From JAUSKF01 sp964545345 (GTDB lineage Bacteria; Patescibacteriota; Minisyncoccia; UBA6257; WO2-44-18), in NCBI GenBank assembly GCA_964545345.1, contig CAZJFE010000016.1:1-16297 (forward strand): a stretch of 16,297 nucleotides of DNA. Direction: 5' to 3'. Positions 1 through 4,982 of the stretch are shown here, in pieces. Each line of letters opens with the position of its first letter. Within the stretch, counting starts at the first letter, position 1. Both the position numbers and the translations under genes were made by a program. The notes beneath the pieces were generated by a model, which was given only the letters and a program-made list of their open reading frames with translations, was not told the origin of the DNA and did no database searches.

Positions 1-389
1 TCGCCATTGAAATGAATATACCGGTAGATAAAATCCGTCACATCCAGAAGATTTCCCAGGACGTGGTTTCGCTGGAATCTCCGGTAGGCGATGACGATGA
101 GGATTCCACCCTATCTGAATTTATTCCAGATGATCGCAACCTGACACCTTCGCAGGTGGCTTCGCAAACTTTATTGCGCGATAAAATCCGCGAAATTTTG
201 GTTGACCTGACCCCGCGCGAACAAAAGATTTTGGCGATGCGTTTTGGCTTGGAAGACGGCGTAACTCACACTCTAGAAGAGGTAGGTAAGGAGTTCGGCG
301 TTACCCGCGAACGTATTCGGCAGATTGAGGCAAAAGCTTTGGCTCGCATTAAGGGACACGATAAGTCGCATACCCTAGAGGGATACTGA
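1..389 (+). CDS. rpoD: RNA polymerase primary sigma factor (sigma-70, RpoD/SigA), C-terminal part
   Basis: The gene enters from the left edge. The reading frame runs from base 3 and ends at TGA 387-389, giving about 128 residues. The ATG at base 12 is internal, because the preceding codons (Ala-Ile-Glu) continue the frame. The visible part covers the end of region 3 ('KIRHIQKISQDVVSLESPVG', then 'FIPDD') and all of region 4. Region 4.1 is 'LTPREQKILAMRFGL' and the region 4.2 helix-turn-helix, which binds the promoter -35 box, is 'TLEEVGKEFGVTRERIRQIE'. These are hallmark primary sigma sequences. The protein directs core RNA polymerase to promoters with TTGACA/TATAAT boxes, and most promoters in this window fit that pattern closely. 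No clear terminator hairpin follows the stop. A non-primary group 2 sigma factor cannot be excluded from this fragment alone. Confidence 0.93.
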   Translation, partial: AIEMNIPVDKIRHIQKISQDVVSLESPVGDDDEDSTLSEFIPDDRNLTPSQVASQTLLRDKIREILVDLTPREQKILAMRFGLEDGVTHTLEEVGKEFGVTRERIRQIEAKALARIKGHDKSHTLEGY

Positions 390-399
390 TAAACAACTC

Positions 400-418
400 A
401 CGACTTACGACTAACGAC
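400..418. repeat. heptamer tandem repeat (ACGACTW units)
   Basis: ACGACTTACGACTAACGAC is a 7-base repeat with two full units and a partial third, just downstream of the sigma factor gene and upstream of the A1 promoter. The same heptamer in another phase forms a longer array at 2631-2654, at the other end of the A/B gene block. Confidence 0.7.
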
Positions 419-435
419 CAGCAACCGGGGGGTCT

Positions 436-464
436 TTGACTTTTTGATTTTGGTGTGCTAATAT
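436..464 (+). promoter_or_regulatory. sigma-70 promoter of the A1-B1 operon
   Basis: The -35 box TTGACT (436-441) and -10 box TAATAT (459-464) are separated by exactly 17 bp. TGC directly before the -10 makes it an extended -10. The discriminator CGCCAG two bases after the -10 is a one-base variant of the CGGCAG seen at several other promoters here. The 5' leader is about 27 nt and contains AGGAG at 485-489. Confidence 0.85.
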
Positions 465-497
465 CTCGCCAGATCACTAACAATAGGAGATAGCGCA

Positions 498-1043
498 ATG
501 GGTGATGAATCTTCCACACCAGAAGTGAAGAAGCCGGGATGGTTTTACAGGAACACGGGAAACATCGTGAATGGGATTATTCTGGCGCCATTTATCTGTA
601 TATTTGCGACTCTGATTTATCTGGCGGATCAGGATGTAAAAGATACTCAGAAAAAAGTAGATGCGGCGTTCAACGGTCCTGAGCTGACTTTGAAGGAGTT
701 GGCGCAATATCAGGGATATTACGCGAAGATTCAATTCTTCAGAGTTGATTTGTATGATCGGGTTTTAGAGCTTAGCCAATCTTATGGCGATAAGAATCCG
801 GTGTATGTTCATGTTTCCGAAGATGTCTGGAGTTGTTTTGGTGGGCTTGGATCACAAAACCAGATTGATGTTGTGGATCTTGAGAGGAGGATCGCTCCCA
901 GAATTAAGGAGCGGGAGGAGGCTCAGAAGGAAAGAGAACGGAAAGATAAGGAGCATCAGGAGGCGCTGGAGCGGATTCGCCGGGGAGAATCACCGGTTGA
1001 TCCCAAATCAGAAACTGCAAATAGCGAAAGGAGCGAGAAATGA
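498..1043 (+). CDS. single-pass membrane protein, cassette copy A1, unknown function
   Basis: A 181-residue protein of a family I do not recognise. ATG 498 is chosen because AGGAG (485-489) precedes it and because the start region is almost identical to that of paralogue A2. Residues 1-22 are polar with several lysines, followed by a membrane segment at about 23-43. Next comes a soluble part with the motifs 'ELTLKELAQYQG' (about 62-73), 'PVYVHVSEDVW' (about 97-107) and 'IDVVDLERRI' (about 118-127). The tail is highly charged, probably coiled-coil, and carries 'ALERIRRGESP'. The basic N-terminus followed by an acidic stretch after the membrane segment predicts cytoplasm-in N-terminus and soluble part outside. 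The stop overlaps the B1 start by ATGA, so the two are probably translationally coupled. There is no signal-peptidase or lipobox motif. Confidence 0.85.
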   Translation: MGDESSTPEVKKPGWFYRNTGNIVNGIILAPFICIFATLIYLADQDVKDTQKKVDAAFNGPELTLKELAQYQGYYAKIQFFRVDLYDRVLELSQSYGDKNPVYVHVSEDVWSCFGGLGSQNQIDVVDLERRIAPRIKEREEAQKERERKDKEHQEALERIRRGESPVDPKSETANSERSEK

Positions 1044-1504
1044 TTTCCATACTTATACTTGCTGTGACCGCGTCGGTGGTATTGCCGGGCATTGGCGCGG
1101 TCCTCTACTGCGCGCATCGCGATTACAAAAAAGAGCGGCGCTTGATTGAAGAAGCGTTGAAAGGCGAGGAGCTCACACTGAAGGACCTCCTGGAATACCA
1201 AGGACACCTGGCTGAGAGAGCTGATGTTATCTCTCTTATTGCTGGCGAGAACTTTATCCCAGGAAATGTCTTGAAGCTTGTTGATGTCCTCAAAGATCGG
1301 AAGCCGATTTACGCGCGCGTTCCTAAAGAAGTTTGCGACCTTTATTGCCGTCAGAGAGTTTTAGATGTGGTCCAGTTAGAGGGCGATCTAAAAAGAGATG
1401 CTCAAGCAAAGAGGGAATACCAAGAGGCCGTTGAGCGAATCCGCCGCGGCGAATCTCCGGTAGAGAGTTCGTCTTCGGCGTCGGAGAGCTCGTCGTCTGC
1501 CTAG
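1040..1504 (+). CDS. single-pass membrane protein, cassette copy B1, unknown function
   Basis: A 154-residue paralogue of the A proteins. It starts at the ATGA overlap with A1, with AAAGGAG at 1027-1033. It lacks the polar N-terminal arm, and the membrane segment is at residues 2-24. The same motif series follows: 'ELTLKDLLEYQG', 'PIYARVPKEVC', 'LDVVQLEGDL' and 'AVERIRRGESP'. It ends in a serine-rich tail ('ESSSSASESSSSA'). The residues just after the membrane segment are strongly basic ('HRDYKKERR') and nothing charged precedes it, so the positive-inside rule predicts the soluble part in the cytoplasm, opposite to A1. Whether A and B form a pair across the membrane is only an inference. A strong hairpin terminator follows the stop. 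Confidence 0.83.
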   Translation: MISILILAVTASVVLPGIGAVLYCAHRDYKKERRLIEEALKGEELTLKDLLEYQGHLAERADVISLIAGENFIPGNVLKLVDVLKDRKPIYARVPKEVCDLYCRQRVLDVVQLEGDLKRDAQAKREYQEAVERIRRGESPVESSSSASESSSSA

Positions 1505-1515
1505 TCAGTAAATTC

Positions 1516-1547
1516 AAAGCCCCCGTTTTAAAGCGGGGGCTTTTCTT
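1516..1547 (+). terminator. Rho-independent terminator after A1-B1
   Basis: A 10-bp stem, AAAGCCCCCG (1516-1525) with CGGGGGCTTT (1534-1543), has an 8-base loop and a T-rich tail. It closes the first A-B operon. Confidence 0.9.
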
Positions 1548-1575
1548 TACCTTTGTGATAGTTTCGTGTTAATAT
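1547..1575 (+). promoter_or_regulatory. sigma-70 promoter of the A2-B2 operon
   Basis: The -10 box TAATAT (1570-1575) is preceded by TGT (extended -10) and followed two bases later by CGGCAG. The -35 box is weak (TTACCT 1547-1552, 17-bp spacer). It lies directly after the terminator T-run, so the second cassette has its own transcript. Confidence 0.75.
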
Positions 1576-1638
1576 CTCGGCAGCTTGTCCCTTACATAGG
1601 TTTATGTGAGGGATTACAAATTAATAGGAGACAGCGTA

Positions 1639-2151
1639 ATGGGTGATGAATTTTCCAAGAGCGAGGTTTCACCGGAGCAGACTTCCGATCCCGTTGATGT
1701 GAAGAATGGATGGTGGAAGAGATATGGTGAAGCTGTACTTGGTTGTGGCGCAATGCTGGGAATACTCTTCGCCTTATTGGGTTATGTTGTTTGGGATATT
1801 GCTAGTACCCAGCATCAGGTGAACGCGGCCATCAATGGACAAGAATACAATCTGAAGCAGCTTGCTGAATATCAGGGCTTTAAGGTTAATACAGATTTTG
1901 TGTTTGTTGATCTTGAGAATTCTGTGGTGGAGTTAAAAAAGGATTATGATTCGGACCCTGTCTACGTTCGCGTTACCGAGGATGTTTGGCATTGTGTCCG
2001 GAATGAGATTGATGTCGTGCAACTTGAGGTGAATGTTGCTAAGCGAGTTAAGGATAGGCAGGCCGCTGAGCAATACAAAAAGGATCACGAGGCGGCGCTG
2101 GAACGCATCCGCCGCGGAGAGGCGCTGGCCGAAACTTCCGAGCAAAAATAA
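1639..2151 (+). CDS. single-pass membrane protein, cassette copy A2, unknown function
   Basis: A 170-residue paralogue of A1. An in-frame ATG lies upstream at 1606, but ATG 1639 is preferred. It has AGGAG at 1626-1630, and the region AATAGGAGAYAGCGYAATGG is shared with the A1 start. The N-terminal arm is longer than in A1 ('SEVSPEQTSDPVDVKNGWWK'), and the membrane segment is at about 32-52. The shared motifs follow in order: 'EYNLKQLAEYQG', 'PVYVRVTEDVW', 'IDVVQLEVNV' and 'ALERIRRGEA'. Basic residues before the membrane segment and 'WDIAST' after it again predict the soluble part outside. B2 follows after a 28-base gap. A1 and A2 resemble each other more than either resembles B1 or B2, so the whole A-B pair was probably duplicated. 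Confidence 0.84.
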   Translation: MGDEFSKSEVSPEQTSDPVDVKNGWWKRYGEAVLGCGAMLGILFALLGYVVWDIASTQHQVNAAINGQEYNLKQLAEYQGFKVNTDFVFVDLENSVVELKKDYDSDPVYVRVTEDVWHCVRNEIDVVQLEVNVAKRVKDRQAAEQYKKDHEAALERIRRGEALAETSEQK

Positions 2152-2179
2152 CCCCAACTCAAACAAAGGAGATAGAAAA

Positions 2180-2629
2180 ATGTTCATCTTGTCAGTCGTT
2201 AGTGCGGTAGTCCTGTTGGTAGTCGGTTCCATGTTCTACCATGGATATCGCGAACATTCTAAAACGAGACGCCTTGCCGAAGAGGCATTGAAAGGTCCCG
2301 AGTTGACTCTCCAGCAACTAGCGCAGTATCAGGGCTGGTTCGCTACTACAATTACTAAGATATTTTTTGGTGAGGATTACATTGTAGGCGTTCTCCGGCT
2401 TACCAAGCCAATCCCCTCGTTAGGCCAAAAGGAGATTTACGTCCACGTTTCTGAGGTAGCTTGGTATCAAACTTGGTTTATGGTGGACGTGATTAGTATT
2501 CATGAACGTATCAAGAAGAATCAAGAAGCGAAGGAGCAAGAAGAGAAGGACGAGAGAGATCGTCAGGAATTACTTGAGCGAATTCGTAAGGGAGAGACTA
2601 GCGAGGAATCTTCCAGCAGTTCTTCCTAG
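2180..2629 (+). CDS. single-pass membrane protein, cassette copy B2, unknown function
   Basis: A 149-residue paralogue of B1. The frame is open upstream to 2033, but ATG 2180 is the likely start. AAGGAG at 2166-2171 is well spaced, and from there the protein begins directly with the membrane segment (residues 2-20), as in B1. The motifs are 'ELTLQQLAQYQG', 'EIYVHVSEVAW', 'VDVISIHERI', then a charged coiled-coil stretch, 'LLERIRKGET' and a serine tail ('EESSSSSS'). The residues after the membrane segment are basic ('HGYREHSKTRR'), predicting a cytoplasmic soluble part. No hairpin terminator follows; a heptamer repeat and the next promoter begin at once. Confidence 0.84.
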   Translation: MFILSVVSAVVLLVVGSMFYHGYREHSKTRRLAEEALKGPELTLQQLAQYQGWFATTITKIFFGEDYIVGVLRLTKPIPSLGQKEIYVHVSEVAWYQTWFMVDVISIHERIKKNQEAKEQEEKDERDRQELLERIRKGETSEESSSSSS

Positions 2630-2630
2630 T

Positions 2631-2654
2631 GACTAACGACTAACGACTAACGAC
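2631..2654. repeat. heptamer tandem repeat (GACTAAC)x3 plus GAC
   Basis: Three perfect copies of the 7-base unit plus a 3-base partial copy sit directly after the B2 stop. The same heptamer in another phase lies at 400-418, so the A/B block is bracketed by it. Both arrays lie just upstream of a TTGACT promoter. Confidence 0.85.
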
Positions 2655-2656
2655 AC

Positions 2657-2685
2657 TTGACTTACCCGGGACTCTTTGCTATAAT
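2657..2685 (+). promoter_or_regulatory. strong sigma-70 promoter of a non-coding RNA
   Basis: TTGACT (2657-2662), a 17-bp spacer, then a perfect TATAAT (2680-2685) preceded by TGC. No credible protein gene follows within 500 bases, only structured sequence ending in a terminator. This promoter lacks the CGGCAG discriminator. Predicted transcription start is about 2692. Confidence 0.85.
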
Positions 2686-2691
2686 CCCCTT

Positions 2692-2881
2692 TAGAATTTG
2701 TTATGTAGAAATCCCTATACACTGCTGCCGAATCGCGGCGCTGTATAGGGCAAGGTACGGCTGCTTGAACCGGATTATGCTCTGCTTGACTGGAGCTAAC
2801 CACCGGTACAGCCATCTTTGTTTGAAGCCCGCCCCTCCCATCTTGTTTTACAACTTGAGTTGCAACCTGGGAGGGGCTTTT
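2692..2881 (+). ncRNA. candidate small structured RNA, about 190 nt, family not recognised
   Basis: This unit has a consensus promoter at its 5' end and a strong terminator at its 3' end. Between them are two further hairpins. Hairpin 1 has a perfect 9-bp base, CCCTATACA (2713-2721) with TGTATAGGG (2742-2750), and an inner GCCG/CGGC. Hairpin 2 is nested: GGCTG (2759-2763)/CAGCC (2809-2813), ACCGG (2769-2773)/CCGGT (2803-2807) and GCTC (2779-2782)/GAGC (2793-2796). Hairpin 3 is the terminator. The three-hairpin layout does not match 6S RNA (one long hairpin with a central bubble). I also do not see the conserved segments of tmRNA, SRP RNA or RNase P RNA. It could be a regulatory small RNA or a diverged housekeeping RNA. 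No ORF in it looks coding. Confidence 0.68.
2831..2881 (+). terminator. Rho-independent terminator of the small RNA
   Basis: A perfect 10-bp stem, GCCCCTCCCA (2831-2840) with TGGGAGGGGC (2868-2877), is followed by TTTT. The large loop contains a small CAAC/GTTG hairpin. Confidence 0.8.
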
Positions 2882-2924
2882 CATTTGTAAATTTTGTATG
2901 AAGATACGTTCATAAAATAGTGGA

Positions 2925-3060
2925 GGGAACAACCTTTGAGGAACATCTCGGAGGCGGTTTGGCTAGGTTCGTTCGTTATTTATCGAACGACAAACCGCCG
3001 AGAGCGAAGAAAATCCGGCCGCCGGAGCCGGATTATTCTGCTTCCGAGAAGGTTGTTCCC
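2925..3060 (+). repeat. structured intergenic element E1
   Basis: This is the first of three related elements. The closing helix is a perfect 12-bp inverted repeat (2925-2936 with 3049-3060). On its 5' side a bulge carries GAGGAACAT. Hairpin A pairs GGCGGTTTG (2953-2961) with CAAACCGCC (2991-2999) and continues through TTCGTTCG/CGAACGA to its loop. Hairpin B pairs AATCCGGC (3012-3019) with GCCGGATT (3027-3034) around the 7-base loop CGCCGGA. The 3' segment TTATTCTGCTTCCGAGAA is shared with E2 (two differences). TCTCGG (2946-2951) can pair either with CCGAGA (3044-3049) or partly within hairpin A. No T-run follows, so this is not a simple terminator. The function is unknown. Confidence 0.75.
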
Positions 3061-3081
3061 GGAACTCTTTTGTGCTATAGT
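3053..3081 (+). promoter_or_regulatory. promoter of the DUF5667/cupredoxin gene
   Basis: TTGTTC (3053-3058), a 17-bp spacer, then TATAGT (3076-3081) preceded by TGC. The discriminator is CGGAAG. The -35 box lies inside the 3' strand of the E1 closing helix. Confidence 0.72.
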
Positions 3082-3086
3082 ATCGG

Positions 3087-3195
3087 AAGGTCTGTTAAGG
3101 GCCTTTTTTGTTACCCAGGAGGGTAATAGTACGCAATTTTCTTCCAGCCATGCCAAAGGCAGGCAAGTCCCGCTTCTGGTAGGCCTGGAAACACT
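3087..3195 (+). promoter_or_regulatory. folded 5' leader with possible attenuator
   Basis: Three consecutive structures fill the leader. A 6-bp hairpin at the very 5' end (AAGGTC 3087-3092 with GGCCTT 3100-3105) merges into six T and could terminate early. A second hairpin is TTACCC/GGGTAA (3111-3116, 3121-3126) with loop AGGA. A third domain is closed by TTCCAG (3142-3147) and CTGGAA (3185-3190), with an inner TGCC-AAA-GGCA hairpin. This last helix ends 5 bases before the start codon and covers the only weak ribosome-binding sequence (GGAA). A 10-codon ORF (3150-3182, 'MPKAGKSRFW') lies inside. I recognise no known riboswitch class. Confidence 0.5.
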
Positions 3196-4959
3196 ATGAA
3201 ACAACTTTATAAGATCATTCTATTGGCTGTTATTGCTGTCTCTGTCGCTGTGCCGACCAGCTTTTTATTCGCTCAAGAGAGCGTTGATTTAGGCGTGCAA
3301 AGCACCGGTCTTTTGCCATCCAACCCGTTTTACTTCCTAAAGGAGTGGGGGCGTGGTTTTAGAAAACTTTTGGTGCCGGGAGCAGTCCGGAAAGCGGAGC
3401 TGGAGTTGCTAGTTCTCAACGAACGAGCCGCCGAATTACAAAAATTGGAAGAGATCACCGGGGGTAATTCCGAGGCGCTAGCCAAAGCAGTTTCGGGTTA
3501 TCAGGAAGGATTGGAGCGTTTATTGGAAAACCTGAAGAATTTGAAAGAAACTTCCGAGAATCCCAACGTTGATCGGTTGGCGGAAAACTTAATTTCCCGC
3601 GGAGTTCGGCATTTCCGTTTGCTAGAGGATCTGTCGGCTAAACTGAGTGATGGTGATGAATTGGCCGATACGATTAGCGGTGTTTTAAATAAGTTAGCCG
3701 AAGCGTTAGCGGTAGTTCCCGGTCAATTGGATAATCAGGAAAAATTTCAGGAACGCTTTCAGGCGGTAGTAGAGGATTGGAAAGATTCTTTCCGGGAATT
3801 ACGTGGAGCGGAAATCGCCGATCGTCTGGAGGATCTGCTGTCCGGTGAAGCGCGCGCCGCCGCCGCTTTTCTGCGTGAAAATCTTTTGTTGCAATTCAGC
3901 GGACGATTGGAGGGCTCAGCGTTGGGCGGCGAGGGGTTGGGGGATTTGTCCTCTGTGCCCGGCGATAAACTGCGTCGCTTACGGATGATTGATGAGGTGC
4001 GGGAAAAGATTTTGAATCCGGAACTTCGCAACGAATTAAACATCTTGAGGCAGAAAATTTTGAAAGAGGCCGAGGAAGCCCAGAATATCGGCGAGGACGA
4101 AGCCAAGCTGGCGATTGAAGAGGCGTTGAAGCTTTTAGCAGAAGTGGAAGAAAAGGTAGCGGCGCGACCTTCCGTGAAATCCTCCATTAAAGAATTAGTT
4201 GAGCGAGCTAAATTCAATCTCGCCCAAGCGGAGCAGTTTCTCGCGGAAGAAAACTTCGGCGGAGCTTTTGGCCAGGCGACTGCCGCCAAAGCCGCTTTGA
4301 AGAATGTCTGGAATCAACTCACGCCCGAGTCTTTTGACGCTGAAGCGGCTTCGGAACGGGTTCAGCAGGAGTATGACGCGTTACGGGCGGCGATTGAGGG
4401 GGCGAATATTGATGAAGTAGAAAATCCCAAGATTTTCACTCTATTATCTGAAACCGAGCGCCGGATTGTGGAATTAGCAAAATTGGTGGAGCGGGATGCC
4501 GCCCCAGAAACGATTTCCGTTTCTCTCCGGACTGTTACCTTGTTGCTATCTACCATTGAACAACTCTTCCATGTGGTGACCAATCCGAAACCGCAAGCGG
4601 CTGAGCTCTCCGCGGAACCGATCTCAGCTCCGGTGAATGAAGTAAGGGACTTGCCGGCCGTGCGGCAGACTTCGGTTTTACAACCGGAAGTCGTAAATAT
4701 ATCTATTAACGAAAAAGGTTTTGAGCCGGCCACCATTAAAGTTACCGCCGGAGCGAAGGTGGTTTGGACCAACAAAGATATTCGCCCGCATTGGCCGGCT
4801 TCCGCTTTGCATCCGACCCACAATCTTTTGCCGGGCTTTGACGCTCTACAGGGTTTGAGCGAAGGGGAGTCTTATTCGTTTGTTTTTGAAAAAGCCGGAG
4901 TTTGGAAATATCACGACCATCTCAATCCCGGTTTGGTTGGCGTAGTGGAGGTAGAGTAG
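3196..4959 (+). CDS. secreted helical protein, DUF5667-like N-terminus and C-terminal cupredoxin domain
   Basis: A 587-residue protein. Residues 1-26 form a signal peptide (Lys, hydrophobic core, 'FLFAQ'). Next comes 'LLPSNPFYFLKEWGRGFRKLL' and a helical stretch typical of DUF5667, common in Patescibacteria and Actinobacteria. Residues of roughly 150-460 are Ala/Glu/Leu-rich helices, probably coiled coils. The last 90 residues are a plastocyanin-type beta domain: 'INEKGFEPATIKVTAGAKVVWTN', His532 in 'PHWPAS', and His573/His575 in 'YHDHLNPGLVG'. The whole protein contains no cysteine. The usual type-1 copper Cys is absent and the Met position is Leu, so metal binding is unproven. It probably sits outside the membrane, anchored by its uncleaved signal or released. 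Its leader is folded and has a weak ribosome-binding site. Confidence 0.88.
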   Translation: MKQLYKIILLAVIAVSVAVPTSFLFAQESVDLGVQSTGLLPSNPFYFLKEWGRGFRKLLVPGAVRKAELELLVLNERAAELQKLEEITGGNSEALAKAVSGYQEGLERLLENLKNLKETSENPNVDRLAENLISRGVRHFRLLEDLSAKLSDGDELADTISGVLNKLAEALAVVPGQLDNQEKFQERFQAVVEDWKDSFRELRGAEIADRLEDLLSGEARAAAAFLRENLLLQFSGRLEGSALGGEGLGDLSSVPGDKLRRLRMIDEVREKILNPELRNELNILRQKILKEAEEAQNIGEDEAKLAIEEALKLLAEVEEKVAARPSVKSSIKELVERAKFNLAQAEQFLAEENFGGAFGQATAAKAALKNVWNQLTPESFDAEAASERVQQEYDALRAAIEGANIDEVENPKIFTLLSETERRIVELAKLVERDAAPETISVSLRTVTLLLSTIEQLFHVVTNPKPQAAELSAEPISAPVNEVRDLPAVRQTSVLQPEVVNISINEKGFEPATIKVTAGAKVVWTNKDIRPHWPASALHPTHNLLPGFDALQGLSEGESYSFVFEKAGVWKYHDHLNPGLVGVVEVE

Positions 4960-4968
4960 GAAAGCGGT

Positions 4969-4974
4969 TATAAT
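4969..4974 (+). promoter_or_regulatory. -10 box for a leaderless transcript
   Basis: A perfect TATAAT ends 8 bases before the ATG at 4983, which puts the transcription start at or next to the start codon. No good -35 box is present at 16-18 bp spacing. The position, 10 bases after the previous stop, suggests a separate or additional promoter. Confidence 0.6.
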
Positions 4975-4982
4975 TAGCAATT

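Noticed and set aside
784..1149. Alternative-frame ORF across the A1/B1 junction
   Set aside because: It overlaps two real genes in a third frame and has no ribosome-binding site or family motif.
2631..2654. CRISPR array
   Set aside because: The repeat unit is only 7 bases with no spacers and no cas genes nearby.
2692..2881. 6S RNA (ssrS) assignment for the small RNA
   Set aside because: 6S RNA is one long hairpin with a central bubble; this sequence folds as three consecutive hairpins.
2657..2890. 77-residue open frame through the small RNA
   Set aside because: It begins inside the promoter, lacks a ribosome-binding site, and runs through the terminator; composition is not protein-like.
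3759..4289. Long antisense open frame opposite the DUF5667/cupredoxin gene
   Set aside because: It is a low-complexity Ser/Arg/Ala-rich translation produced by the codon pattern of the real gene; it has no promoter or ribosome-binding site.
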